A stretch of 47,809 nucleotides of DNA from SVKR01 sp963649145 (GTDB lineage Bacteria > Bacillota > Clostridia > Oscillospirales > Oscillospiraceae): the NCBI GenBank assembly GCA_963649145.1, contig CAVJGI010000004.1:1-47809 (forward strand), in the 5' to 3' direction. Numbering within the stretch: the first letter of the stretch is position 1; the number at the start of each line of letters is the position of its first letter. Below the pieces are notes generated by a model. That model made no database searches. It worked only from the letters and a program-made list of their open reading frames with translations, and was not told the DNA's origin. Below, in pieces: positions 24,057-33,615 of the stretch. The translations under genes were made by a program, and so were the position numbers.

Positions 24057-25589
24057 TCACTCCCACTCCACGGTGGCGGGGGGCTTGCTTGTGATGTCGT
24101 AGACGACGCGGCTGACGGCGCGGACTTCGTTTGTGATGCGGGAGCTGGCGCGCTCCAAGACCTCGTAGGGCAGTCTCGCCCAGTCAGCGGTCATGAAATC
24201 GTCCGTTGTGACGGCGCGGAGCGCGACGGTGTAGCCGTAGGTGCGCGCGTCGCCCATGACGCCGACGCTTCTGCCGTTCGTGAGCACGGCGAAATACTGG
24301 CTCGCGACGCGGTCCTGTCCGCCCTTCGCCATCTCCTCGCGGAAAATGGCGTCCGTCTCGCGCAGGATGTCCAGCTTTTCGGTCGTGATCTCGCCCAGAA
24401 TGCGGATGGCGAGACCGGGACCGGGGAAGGGCTGGCGCATCACGAGATAGTCCGGCAGACCCAGCTCGCGGCCGAGCTGACGCACCTCGTCCTTGAAGAG
24501 CAGACGCAGCGGCTCCACGATCTCCTTGAAGTCCACATAGTCCGGCAGACCGCCGACATTGTGGTGGCTCTTGATGACGGCGCTCGCGCCGAGGCCGGAC
24601 TCGATGACGTCCGGGTAAATGGTGCCCTGCGCGAGATAATCGACCTTACCGAGCTTTTTGCTCTCCGCCTCAAACACGCGGATGAACTCCTCGCCGATGA
24701 TCTTGCGCTTGCGCTCCGGCTCGGTGACGCCGGCGAGCTTTCCAAGAAAGCGCTCCGCCGCGTTCACGCGGATGAAGCGGATATTCCAGCGGGAGAACGC
24801 CGCCTCGACCTCGTCGCCCTCGTTTTTGCGCATCAGGCCGTGGTCGACGAACACGCAGGTGAGCTGGCTGCCGACCGCCTCGGCAAGCAGCGCGGCGCAG
24901 ACGGAGGAGTCCACGCCGCCGCTCAGCGCAAGGAGGACCTTGCCGTCCCCGATCTGCTCGCGCAGCGCGGCGACCGCGGTCTTGCAGTAGCTCTCCATGG
25001 TCCAACCGCCCTTGCAGCGGCAGATCTCGAACAAAAAGTTATGCAGCAGCCGTCCGCCGAACTCCGTGTGGGTCACTTCAGGGTGGAACTGCACGCCGTA
25101 GAGCCGGCGCGCGGCGTTTTCCATTGCGGCGCAGGGGCAGCTCGCGGTCTTTGCGATGACGGCGAAGCCTGCCGGGACCGTGCGCACATAGTCCGTGTGG
25201 CTCATCCAGCAGACGCTCTCCGCCGGAATGTCGCGCAGAAGCGGGCTGTCCGCGGTCTTTTCCAGCGTGACCTTGCCGTATTCGCTGATGCTCCCGGCGG
25301 AGCAGATCTCGCCGCCCGCCATCCACGCCATCAGCTGGTGGCCGTAGCAGATGCCGAGCACCGGCACGCCGAGGTCCAGAATGGCGGGGTCAAAATGGGG
25401 CGAGGTCTCGTCATAGACGCTGTTGGGACCGCCGGTAAAGATAATGCCGGCGTAGCCCTCGGCGCGAATTTCATCCAGCGTGATCTTGTCGTAGCCGCGG
25501 ACCTCCGCGAAGACGTGCTGCTCGCGGACGCGGCGGGCGATGAGCTGGTTATACTGCCCGCCGAAGTCCAGCACAAGAATTTTTTCCAT
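24057..25589 (-). CDS. guaA: GMP synthase (glutamine-hydrolysing)
   Basis: A 510-residue enzyme that converts XMP, ATP and glutamine to GMP. The class I amidotransferase domain has Cys81 (I-C-Y-G-H-Q), His169 and Glu171 (F-H-P-E-V). The ATP pyrophosphatase domain has the P-loop S-G-G-V-D-S-S at 223-229, and the C-terminal dimerisation domain ends P-P-A-T-V-E-W-E, as in the family. Full length. It follows purB by 33 nt and belongs to the long array of glutamine- and purine-related genes. Confidence 0.98.
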   Translation of the reverse strand: MEKILVLDFGGQYNQLIARRVREQHVFAEVRGYDKITLDEIRAEGYAGIIFTGGPNSVYDETSPHFDPAILDLGVPVLGICYGHQLMAWMAGGEICSAGSISEYGKVTLEKTADSPLLRDIPAESVCWMSHTDYVRTVPAGFAVIAKTASCPCAAMENAARRLYGVQFHPEVTHTEFGGRLLHNFLFEICRCKGGWTMESYCKTAVAALREQIGDGKVLLALSGGVDSSVCAALLAEAVGSQLTCVFVDHGLMRKNEGDEVEAAFSRWNIRFIRVNAAERFLGKLAGVTEPERKRKIIGEEFIRVFEAESKKLGKVDYLAQGTIYPDVIESGLGASAVIKSHHNVGGLPDYVDFKEIVEPLRLLFKDEVRQLGRELGLPDYLVMRQPFPGPGLAIRILGEITTEKLDILRETDAIFREEMAKGGQDRVASQYFAVLTNGRSVGVMGDARTYGYTVALRAVTTDDFMTADWARLPYEVLERASSRITNEVRAVSRVVYDITSKPPATVEWE

Positions 25590-25622
25590 AGTATATCGTT
25601 CTCCCTCTCGGTGAAAAAAAGT

Positions 25623-27047
25623 TCAGACGGTGATCTCGGTCTCCGCGCGCTCCACGTCCGCGAGCAGCGGGCGCAGGGTGGTCAGGAAGGCGTCCACCTG
25701 TTCGGCGCAGCGACCGGTATAGTTTTCCGGGCGCAGCGTTTCGCGGAGCTCCGCCTCCGTGAGCCCAAGCTCCGGCTCCGCGGCGAGGCGCTCGACGAGG
25801 TCGCAGCGCTCGCCCTGCTTCATCCGGGCGGTCGCCTCCATGGAGCAGCGGCGGATGATCTCATGGAGCTTCTGTCGGTCTCCCCCGCGCTTTACGCCCT
25901 CCATCATGATGTTTTCGGTGGCGAGGAAGGGCAGATAATCCTCCACGGCGCGCGCGATGACGCGCTCGTTGACGCGCAGCCCTCCGGCGACGTTCTGGAC
26001 CAGCCGGAGCACCGCGTCCGCGCAGAGGAACGCCTCCGGCAGCGCGATGCGGCGGTTCGCCGAATCGTCCAGCGTGCGTTCGAGCCACTGGCTCGACGCG
26101 GTCATCGCGGCATTCTGGGCATCCGCCATCAGATAGCGCGAAAGCGAGCAGATGCGCTCGCAGCGCATGGGGTTGCGCTTATACGCCATGGCGGACGAGC
26201 CGATCTGGTGCTCCTCAAAGGGCTCGTCGATCTGGCGGTCATGCTGGAGCAGGCGGATGTCGGACGCGAAGCGGTAAGCGCTCTGCGCAATGGCGGAAAG
26301 GCAGCTTAAAATGCGGCTGTCCGTCTTGCGCGGATAGGTCTGGCCGCAGACGTCATAGCAGCGGGCGAAGCCGAACTCCGCGGCGATGCGGCGGTTCATC
26401 TCGTCGATCTTCGCGCTGTCCCCGGCGAAGAGGTCGAGGAAGCTCGCCTCCGTGCCAGTCGTGCCGCGGCAGCCGAGGAAGCGGAGGGTGTCCAGCACGA
26501 AGTCGAGCTCCTCCAAGTCGCTGCGCAGGTCCTGCATCCAGAGCGTCGCGCGCTTGCCGACCGTGACGGGCTGGGCGGGCTGATAATGCGTGTAGCCGAG
26601 CGTCGGCGTCGATTTCCAGCGTTCGGCGAAGTCCGCGAGCGCGGCGAGCGCCTTCAGCAGCTCCCCGCGGAGATAACGCAGCCCCTCGCGGTAGAGGATG
26701 AGGTCCGCGTTGTCGGTCACGTAGCAGCTCGTCGCGCCGAGATGGATGATCCCCGCCGCGCCGGGGGCGGCGAGCCCGTAGGCGTAGACATGCGCCATCA
26801 CGTCGTGGCGCACCTCGCGCTCGCGCGCGGCGGCGGCTTCAAAGTCGATGTCGGTGATATGCGCTTCGAGCTCCGCGACCTGCTCCGGCGTGATCGGAAG
26901 GCCGAGCGCGCTCTCCGCGCGCGCCAGCGCGGTCCAGAGGCGGCGCCACGTCTCGATGCGCGTCCGCTGGGAAAAGAGGCGGAGCATATAGTCTGAGGCA
27001 TAGCGGCTCGCGAGCGGGGACTGATAAGTATCGTTAGCGTTTGCCAT
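25623..27047 (-). CDS. purB: Adenylosuccinate lyase
   Basis: A 474-residue member of the fumarase/aspartase superfamily. The signature loop S-S-A-M-A-Y-K-R-N-P-M is present, with the catalytic His region H-Y-Q-P-A-Q-P in T-L-G-Y-T-H. It cleaves adenylosuccinate to AMP and SAICAR to AICAR in purine synthesis. It starts 15 nt after glmS. Its partner purA is two genes upstream in the same array. Confidence 0.97.
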   Translation of the reverse strand: MANANDTYQSPLASRYASDYMLRLFSQRTRIETWRRLWTALARAESALGLPITPEQVAELEAHITDIDFEAAAAREREVRHDVMAHVYAYGLAAPGAAGIIHLGATSCYVTDNADLILYREGLRYLRGELLKALAALADFAERWKSTPTLGYTHYQPAQPVTVGKRATLWMQDLRSDLEELDFVLDTLRFLGCRGTTGTEASFLDLFAGDSAKIDEMNRRIAAEFGFARCYDVCGQTYPRKTDSRILSCLSAIAQSAYRFASDIRLLQHDRQIDEPFEEHQIGSSAMAYKRNPMRCERICSLSRYLMADAQNAAMTASSQWLERTLDDSANRRIALPEAFLCADAVLRLVQNVAGGLRVNERVIARAVEDYLPFLATENIMMEGVKRGGDRQKLHEIIRRCSMEATARMKQGERCDLVERLAAEPELGLTEAELRETLRPENYTGRCAEQVDAFLTTLRPLLADVERAETEITV

Positions 27048-27062
27048 TTTTCTTTCCGCCCC

Positions 27063-28895
27063 TCACTCGACCGTGACGGATTTTGCGAGGTTTTTCGGCT
27101 TGTCGATGTCGCAGCCGTTTTCCTTCGCGGTGTAATAAGCGAGCAGCTGCATCGGCACGACGGCGAGCGCCGCGGAGAAGATGGTGCTCACGCGCGGGAT
27201 GAAGATGGTGTCGTCCGCCTGCGCGACGACGCGGCGGTCGCCTTGGAACGCCACGGCGAGCACGCGCGCGCCGCGCGCCTTGACCTCGATGACGTTGCTG
27301 AGCGTTTTGTCCAGAAGCTGCTCGTTGCAGCAGAGAGCGACGACAGGCGTTCCCTCGTCGATGAGGGCGATGGTGCCGTGCTTGAGCTCGCCCGCGGCGT
27401 AAGCCTCCGCGTGGATATAGGAGATCTCCTTCATCTTGAGCGCGCCCTCGAGCGCGACCGCCCAGTCGGTGTTTCTGCCGAGAAAGAAGATGGAGCCCGC
27501 TCCGGCGAGCGCCTTCGCCGTCTCCGGCAGGGCGTGGTTCAAATCGATCGCCTCCTGAAGCTTCTTCGGGAGGGACGTGAGGTCCGCGAGCAGCGCGGCG
27601 CAGCGCGCATCGTCCACGTAGCCGAGTCTGCGCCCGGCGTAGAGCGCGAAGAGGTCCAGCACGGCGAGCTGGGTCGTGTAGCCCTTCGTCGTCGCGACAG
27701 CGATCTCCGGACCTGCCCATGTGTAGAGCACGTTGTCCGCCTGCCGCGCGATGGTGCTGCCGACGACATTCACGATCGCGAGCGTCCGCGCGCCGCGGGC
27801 GGCGCACTCGCGCATCGCGGCGATGGTGTCCGCCGTCTCGCCGGATTGGGAGAGCACGATGAGCAGGGTATGCTCGTCGATGAGCGGGTCGGAATAGCGC
27901 AGCTCGCTCGCGAGCTCCACCTGCACGGGGATGCGGCAGAGCGCTTCGATGGCGTATTTTCCGGAGCAGCCGGCATAGTAAGCCGAGCCGCAGGCGGTGA
28001 TGACGATCTTGCGGATATCGCGCAGCTCCTCGGCGCTCATGGCGAAGTCGTCCAGCACGATCTCGCCGTCGCGGATGCGCGGCGCGAGCGCCGCTTTGAC
28101 GGCGCGGGGCTGCTCCATGATCTCCTTGAGCATGAAATGCTCATAGCCGCCCTTCTCGGCGGCTTCGATATCCCATGTGATGCGGCTGACGGTCTTATGC
28201 ACCTCGCGGCCCGTGCAGTCATAGACGCGGAAGGAGTCCGGCGTCAGCTCCGCGACCTCGCCGTCGTCCAGATAAACGGCGTTTTTCGTGTGGGACACGA
28301 GCGCCGTAACGTCCGAGGCGAAGAACATTTCCCCCGCGCCGACGCCCAGAATGAGCGGGCTGTGCTCGCGCACGGCGAAGAGCGTCTCCGGCTTATCGGC
28401 GCAGAGAATGCCGAGCGCATAAGAGCCTTCCAGCCGTGCTGCGGTGCGCAGCACGGCTGTTTTGAGGTCGCCGAGGTCATGGTAGTACATCTCGATGAGA
28501 TGCACCACGACCTCCGTATCCGTCTCGCTGAGGAAGCGGTAGCCCTTGGTTACCAGCTCCTCGCGCAGCGTCGCAAAATTTTCGATGATGCCGTTATGCA
28601 CAACGGCGAAGCGCCCGTCATTGCTGAGGTGGGGGTGGGCGTTCTCGCCCGTGGGCGCGCCATGGGTCGCCCAGCGGGTATGTCCGATGCCGGCAGAGCC
28701 GGGCATGCTGCGCCCGCCGTCCGTGCGCTCGACGAGATTTGCGATGCGGCCGCTGGTCTTTTCCAGCGTAATGCCCTCCGGACCGATGACCGCGATGCCC
28801 GCGGAGTCATAGCCCCGGTATTCCTGTCGCTTCAGTCCTTCGAGCAGCAGCGGCGCGGCGGCCTGACGGCCGGTAAAACCAACGATTCCACACAT
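27063..28895 (-). CDS. glmS: Glutamine-fructose-6-phosphate aminotransferase
   Basis: A 610-residue enzyme making glucosamine-6-phosphate for peptidoglycan. Met1 is followed by the N-terminal nucleophile Cys2 (C-G-I-V-G-F) of the class II amidotransferase domain. Two SIS sugar-isomerase domains follow, with S-Q-S-G-E-T-A-D-T in the first and the C-terminal D-K-P-K-N-L-A-K-S-V-T-V-E. It begins 6 nt after purA. No glmS ribozyme could be placed in that gap, so that form of control is absent here. Confidence 0.98.
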   Translation of the reverse strand: MCGIVGFTGRQAAAPLLLEGLKRQEYRGYDSAGIAVIGPEGITLEKTSGRIANLVERTDGGRSMPGSAGIGHTRWATHGAPTGENAHPHLSNDGRFAVVHNGIIENFATLREELVTKGYRFLSETDTEVVVHLIEMYYHDLGDLKTAVLRTAARLEGSYALGILCADKPETLFAVREHSPLILGVGAGEMFFASDVTALVSHTKNAVYLDDGEVAELTPDSFRVYDCTGREVHKTVSRITWDIEAAEKGGYEHFMLKEIMEQPRAVKAALAPRIRDGEIVLDDFAMSAEELRDIRKIVITACGSAYYAGCSGKYAIEALCRIPVQVELASELRYSDPLIDEHTLLIVLSQSGETADTIAAMRECAARGARTLAIVNVVGSTIARQADNVLYTWAGPEIAVATTKGYTTQLAVLDLFALYAGRRLGYVDDARCAALLADLTSLPKKLQEAIDLNHALPETAKALAGAGSIFFLGRNTDWAVALEGALKMKEISYIHAEAYAAGELKHGTIALIDEGTPVVALCCNEQLLDKTLSNVIEVKARGARVLAVAFQGDRRVVAQADDTIFIPRVSTIFSAALAVVPMQLLAYYTAKENGCDIDKPKNLAKSVTVE

Positions 28896-28901
28896 AAGCA
28901 G

Positions 28902-30179
28902 TTAACCTCTCTTGATATAAGCGTCGCGCTCCGGTCCGACGGAGACATAGGTGATATGGCAGCCGACGGCGGACTCGATGCGCTCAATATAGCGCTTGGC
29001 GTTCTCCGGGAGCTCCGCCCAAGTCCGCACCGCGGAAATGTCGCACTCCCAGCCGTCCATATACTCGACCACGGGCTTCGCCGCGTCCAGCGCGTCCGGG
29101 AACGGGAATTCGTCCGTCTGCTCGCCGTTCACGAGATAGTGGGCACAGACGGGGATCTTTTTCATATAGCTCAGAACGTCCAGCTTCGTGAGGGCGATGT
29201 CCGTCGCGCCCTGCATGATGACGCCATAGCGCGTCGCCACGAGGTCGATGGGACCGACGCGGCGGGGTCTGCCGGTCTTGGCGCCGTATTCGTCGCCCGC
29301 GTCGCGCAGGGTCTGCGCCTCGTCGCCGGTCCACTCGCAGACGAAGGGTCCCTCGCCCACGCAGGTGGAGTAAGCCTTCACGACGCCGACGACCTGATCG
29401 ATCTTCGCGGTCGTGAGCCCGGAGCCGACAGGCGCGAAGGCGGCGACGGAGTTCGAGGAGGTCGTGTAGGGGTAAATGCCGCAGTCGAGGTCGCGCAGCG
29501 CGCCGAGCTGGGCTTCAAAGAGGATGCGCTTGCCCTTGCTCTGCGCCTCGCGCAGAAAGGCGGCGGTGTTCTGGATATAGGGCTTCAGCTTTTCGCCGTA
29601 TTCCGTCACCCAGCCGAGGATCTGGTCCATCGTGAACGGCTCCGCGCCGTAAACGCGGGTGAGGATGAGGTTTTTCCACTCCAGCAGCTCCGCTAAGTGC
29701 TCCTTCAGGCGCTCAGGGTAGAAAAGCTCGCCGGCGAGAATGGTCTTTTTCTGATACTTGTCGGAGTAAAACGGCGCGATGCCCTGCTTGGTGGAGCCGT
29801 ATTTCCTGTCCTTCAGGCGGGCTTCCTCCAGTGTGTCGAGCTCACGGTGCCACGGCAGCAGCAGCGAGGCACGCTCGCTGATGCGCAGGTTCTCCGGCGT
29901 GATGGGAACGCCCTTTCCGGTAACGGTCTGCATCTCGTTCCAGAGGTTTTCCAGATCAAGCGCGACGCCGTTGCCGAGGATGTTCACGACGCCCGGACGG
30001 AAGATGCCGGAGGGCAGCAGGTGCAGCGCGAACTTTCCGTATTCGTTCACGACGGTGTGGCCGGCGTTGCCGCCGCCCTGATAGCGGACGACCACGTCGA
30101 AGTGATCCGTGAGCAGGTCCACCATGCGGCCCTTGCCCTCGTCGCCCCAGTTGATGCCTACGATCGCACAATTCGACAT
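28902..30179 (-). CDS. purA: Adenylosuccinate synthetase
   Basis: A 425-residue GTP-dependent enzyme converting IMP and aspartate to adenylosuccinate. The N-terminal G-I-N-W-G-D-E-G-K-G-R phosphate loop and the R-Y-Q-G-G-G-N-A-G-H-T motif are intact. The C-terminal half carries R-R-V-G-P-I-D. GGAGGAG precedes the start. It lies 49 nt after asnB and 6 nt before glmS in the glutamine/purine array. Confidence 0.98.
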   Translation of the reverse strand: MSNCAIVGINWGDEGKGRMVDLLTDHFDVVVRYQGGGNAGHTVVNEYGKFALHLLPSGIFRPGVVNILGNGVALDLENLWNEMQTVTGKGVPITPENLRISERASLLLPWHRELDTLEEARLKDRKYGSTKQGIAPFYSDKYQKKTILAGELFYPERLKEHLAELLEWKNLILTRVYGAEPFTMDQILGWVTEYGEKLKPYIQNTAAFLREAQSKGKRILFEAQLGALRDLDCGIYPYTTSSNSVAAFAPVGSGLTTAKIDQVVGVVKAYSTCVGEGPFVCEWTGDEAQTLRDAGDEYGAKTGRPRRVGPIDLVATRYGVIMQGATDIALTKLDVLSYMKKIPVCAHYLVNGEQTDEFPFPDALDAAKPVVEYMDGWECDISAVRTWAELPENAKRYIERIESAVGCHITYVSVGPERDAYIKRG

Positions 30180-30228
30180 TTTTTATTTCTCCTCCATGTT
30201 ATGAAGTTCAGATTGCAGATTTTTCGGT

Positions 30229-31812
30229 TTATTTTCCGCTGTCGCCATAGTTCGCGAGGACGCGCGCGGACGGATCGTCCACGGCGCAGCCGGGCCATGC
30301 CGGGTTCGGCATCCAGTAGCCCGCGATCATCTCCGCCTGACCGGGGTAGTATTTTTCAAACTTTTCCCGGTAGAGCAGCGACTCCTTCGTGAAGGGCGCG
30401 GCATAAGTATATTGCGCCCGCTTTGCATCAAATTCCGCATCGGTGTATTTTCCGGCGGCGAACGCCTTCAGATCGTCCACCATCGAGTGGCCCACCGCGT
30501 CGGAAAACGCCGCCTTTTCGCGCCAGAGAATTTCGTCCGGCAGCCAGCCGCCCTCCGCGAAGGCGCGGCGGAGCAGATATTTGCCCTTGCCGTAACGGTT
30601 CAGCTTCTTCTCCGGGTCGATCGCGAGGACATAGCTCACGAAATCAAGGTCCCCGAAGGGCACGCGCGCTTCCAGCGAATTGACCGCGATGCAGCGGTCG
30701 GCGCGCAGCACGTCGTACATATATAATTCGCGCACGCGCTTTTCGCTCTCGCGCTGGAACTCCGCGGCGGAGGGGGCGAAGTCCGTGTATTTATAGCCGA
30801 AGAGCTCGTCTGAAATTTCGCCCGTGAGCAGCACGCGGATGTCGGTGCGCTCGTGGATGGCGCGGCAGACGAGATACATGCCGACGGAGGCGCGGATCGT
30901 CGTGATGTCCCACGTTCCGAGCGCGGCGACGACCGGCTCCAGTGCGGCGAGGACATCCTCGCGCGAGATGATGACCTCCGTGTGCTCGCTGCCGAGGTAT
31001 TCCGCGGCGCGGCGGGCGTATTTGAGGTCAATGGCGTCGGTGTCCATGCCGATGGCGAAGGTGCGGATGGGCTTTTCGCTCCGCCGCGCGGCGATGGCGC
31101 AGACGAGCGAGCTGTCCAGCCCGCCGGAGAGCAGAAAGCCGACCTTGGCGTCCGCCACGAGGCGCTTCTCCACCCCGGCGACGAGCCGCTCCCGGATCCC
31201 GGCGCACACTTCATCTATGGTATCATAGCAGAACTTTTCGACCTTTGCAATATCCCGATAGCAAACAAATTCGCCGTTTTTCCAGTAATGCCCCGGCGGG
31301 AAGGGGCACACTTTTTCACAAAGCCCGACGAGATTTTTCGCCTCACTCGCGAAAAGCATATCCCCCGCGGGGCTGACACCGTAAAAAAGCGGGCGGATGC
31401 CGATGGGGTCCCGCGCCGCAATAAACTCTCCCGTCCGCGCGTCATAGAGCACGCATGCAAACTCCGCGTCGAGCATCCGGAACATCTCCGTGCCATACTC
31501 GAACCAGAGCGGCAGCAGGATCTCGCAGTCGGACTCGCTTTCGAACACATAGCCCTTCGCCTCAAGCTCCGCGCGCAGCGCGGCGAAGCCGTAAATTTCG
31601 CCGTTGCAGACCACATAGCTCCCCTCGCGCTCGAACGGCTGCATGCCGCTCTCGCTGAGGTCCATAATGGCGAGCCGGTGGAACGCCAGAAGTCCCCGCC
31701 CGGTGTCAATGACGCGGCTCGCATCCGGTCCGCGCGTGAGGGTCTTTTCAAAGCCCTCTAAAAACAGCTCCCGCGCCGTCCCGACGCCGCAGCAGCCCAT
31801 GATAGAACACAT
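30229..31812 (-). CDS. asnB: Asparagine synthase (glutamine-hydrolysing)
   Basis: A 527-residue asparagine synthetase B. The start at 31812 is fixed by chemistry: Cys2 of M-C-S-I-M-G must become the N-terminal nucleophile, and AAAGGAG lies just upstream. The class II amidotransferase domain is followed by the ATP-binding synthase domain with the P-loop L-S-G-G-L-D-S-S. The enzyme makes asparagine from aspartate, ATP and glutamine. It follows amt-PII after a hairpin-rich 105-nt gap, so its expression may depend on read-through of that terminator or on an unseen promoter. Confidence 0.95.
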   Translation of the reverse strand: MCSIMGCCGVGTARELFLEGFEKTLTRGPDASRVIDTGRGLLAFHRLAIMDLSESGMQPFEREGSYVVCNGEIYGFAALRAELEAKGYVFESESDCEILLPLWFEYGTEMFRMLDAEFACVLYDARTGEFIAARDPIGIRPLFYGVSPAGDMLFASEAKNLVGLCEKVCPFPPGHYWKNGEFVCYRDIAKVEKFCYDTIDEVCAGIRERLVAGVEKRLVADAKVGFLLSGGLDSSLVCAIAARRSEKPIRTFAIGMDTDAIDLKYARRAAEYLGSEHTEVIISREDVLAALEPVVAALGTWDITTIRASVGMYLVCRAIHERTDIRVLLTGEISDELFGYKYTDFAPSAAEFQRESEKRVRELYMYDVLRADRCIAVNSLEARVPFGDLDFVSYVLAIDPEKKLNRYGKGKYLLRRAFAEGGWLPDEILWREKAAFSDAVGHSMVDDLKAFAAGKYTDAEFDAKRAQYTYAAPFTKESLLYREKFEKYYPGQAEMIAGYWMPNPAWPGCAVDDPSARVLANYGDSGK

Positions 31813-31830
31813 ACCGTCTCCTTTCCCTGA

Positions 31831-31915
31831 GAAAAATCCAAGGCAAAGCGCCGCGACGCGGCGCTTTGCCACCTTGCTGATAAATAGTCTCGAAAAAATG
31901 CTTACATTTTTTCGA
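31831..31915 (-). terminator. Two hairpins between amt-PII and asnB
   Basis: On the minus strand the first hairpin (31915-31890) is a perfect 11-bp stem TCGAAAAAATG/CATTTTTTCGA starting 3 nt after the amt stop codon. The second (31870-31842) has 14-nt arms GGCAAAGCGCCGCG/CGCGGCGCTTTGCC and is followed by TTGGATTTTT, as in an intrinsic terminator. It probably ends or weakens the glnN-amt transcript before asnB. Confidence 0.7.
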
Positions 31916-31917
31916 AG

Positions 31918-33612
31918 TTATTCCACGTCCTGCAATGCGTCGTAGCCCTCCTCGCCGGTGCGGACCTTGACGACGTTCTCGACGTCGTAGACGAAGATCT
32001 TGCCGTCGCCGATGTGTCCGGTGTAGAGGACGCGTTTCGCCGCTTCGATGACGCTGCGGACCGGGACCTTGCTGACCACGATGTCCACCTGCACCTTCGG
32101 CAGCAGGTTCGTCTCCACCTCGACGCCGCGGTAGAGCTCGCTCTTGCCCTTCTGGGCGCCGTAGCCCATCACGTGGGAGACGGTCATGCCCGTGATGCCG
32201 AGGGCGCTCATCGCCGCTTTCAGCGGATAGAGCTTTTCCTCGCGGCAGACGATCTCCACCTTCGTGAACTTCGGCGTGCCCTCCGGGTGCGCCGGGCGCG
32301 GAACTGCGGGGGCGTCGGCCGCCTCCACCGGGGCGGTCGGCGCGCTGTCGAGCAGCTCCTCCGGCAGCATGGCGATGCCGCCGTAAGCCGTCGGGAGCCC
32401 GTGCTCGGAGATGTCGAGCCCCATGATCTCGTCCTCCGCGCTGACGCGCAGACCGACGGTGTGCTTCAGGACCCAGAAGGTGATGGTGATGAGCACGGCG
32501 GTATAAGCCGCGACGGAGACGACGCCGAGCGCCTGCACGCCGAGGAAATGCGCCCCGCCGCCGTAGAAAAGTCCCTTTTCGGTGCTGACGCCGGTGGCGA
32601 AGAGCCCTGTCAGGATCGTGCCGAGCGCGCCGCAGACGCAGTGGACGCTGACCGCGCCCACGGGGTCGTCCACGCGGGCGACCTTGTCGAAAAACTCGAC
32701 CGAGAGCACGACGGCGATGCCGAACACGACGCCCATGATCGCCGCGCCGAGCGGCGAGACCGCGTCACAGCCGGCGGTGATGCCGACGAGCCCCGCGAGC
32801 GCGGCGTTATAGGTCATGGAGACGTCCGGCTTTTTGTAGCGCACCCACGTGAAGATCAGCGTCGTGACGCAGGCGACGGCGGCGGCGAGGTTCGTGTTGA
32901 AAAACACGAGTCCCGCGCTGATGAGGTCGGCGTCGGAGTCCATGCTGACGGTGGACGCGCCGTTGAAGCCGAACCAGCAGAACCAGAGGATGAACACGCC
33001 GAGCGCCGCAGCGGTCAGATTGTGACCCAAAATGGCGCGGGGCTTTCCGTTTTTGTCATACTTGCCGATGCGCGGCCCCAGCATCGCCGCGCCGATGAGG
33101 GCGCAGATGCCGCCGACCATGTGGACGCAGGTGGAGCCGGCAAAGTCATGGAAGCCGAGCTGTGCGAGCCAGCCGCCGCCCCAGATCCAGTGGCCGGAGA
33201 TGGGGTAAATGAAAAGCGAGATGACCGCGGAATAGATGCAGTAAGCGGAGAATTTTGTCCGCTCCGCCATCGCACCGGAGACGATCGTCGCGCTCGTGGC
33301 GCAGAAGACGGTCTGGAAAATGGCGTAAGCCCAGAGCGGCACGCCCTCCGGCAAAATGGCGCTGTAATCACCCATGATGAGCGGGTCGATCTTCCCGAAA
33401 AGCGCCGTTCCGGTCCCGAACATCACGCCGAAGCCGAACAGCCAGAAGCAGGGCGTCCCGATGCAGAAGTCCATCAGGTTTTTCATCAGGATATTGCCCG
33501 TGTTCTTCGCGCGGGTAAAGCCCGCCTCGCACATGGAAAAGCCCGCCTGCATAAAAAACACCAGCGCCGCGCCAAGCAGCACCCAGATCGTGTTGACAGC
33601 ACTGTAAGTCAT
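31918..33612 (-). CDS. Ammonium transporter fused to a PII signalling domain
   Basis: A 564-residue fusion. Residues 1 to about 410 are an Amt/MEP/Rh channel with about eleven membrane segments and the paired pore histidines in V-H-M-V-G-G and V-H-C-V-C-G. After an Ala/Pro-rich linker, residues from about 449 form a complete PII (GlnB/GlnK) domain. Its T-loop reads G-A-Q-K-G-K-S-E-L-Y-R-G with the usual tyrosine at about 494, and G-H-I-G-D-G-K-I-F lies near the end. PII normally is a separate trimer that plugs Amt when nitrogen is plentiful and reads ATP/ADP and 2-oxoglutarate; here plug and channel are covalently joined. The gene starts 3 nt after glnN, so uptake and assimilation are co-expressed. 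Confidence 0.95.
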   Translation of the reverse strand: MTYSAVNTIWVLLGAALVFFMQAGFSMCEAGFTRAKNTGNILMKNLMDFCIGTPCFWLFGFGVMFGTGTALFGKIDPLIMGDYSAILPEGVPLWAYAIFQTVFCATSATIVSGAMAERTKFSAYCIYSAVISLFIYPISGHWIWGGGWLAQLGFHDFAGSTCVHMVGGICALIGAAMLGPRIGKYDKNGKPRAILGHNLTAAALGVFILWFCWFGFNGASTVSMDSDADLISAGLVFFNTNLAAAVACVTTLIFTWVRYKKPDVSMTYNAALAGLVGITAGCDAVSPLGAAIMGVVFGIAVVLSVEFFDKVARVDDPVGAVSVHCVCGALGTILTGLFATGVSTEKGLFYGGGAHFLGVQALGVVSVAAYTAVLITITFWVLKHTVGLRVSAEDEIMGLDISEHGLPTAYGGIAMLPEELLDSAPTAPVEAADAPAVPRPAHPEGTPKFTKVEIVCREEKLYPLKAAMSALGITGMTVSHVMGYGAQKGKSELYRGVEVETNLLPKVQVDIVVSKVPVRSVIEAAKRVLYTGHIGDGKIFVYDVENVVKVRTGEEGYDALQDVE

Positions 33613-33615
33613 AAA

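Noticed and set aside
28896..28901. glmS ribozyme
   Set aside because: Only 6 nt separate purA and glmS, so there is no room for the ribozyme upstream of the start codon.
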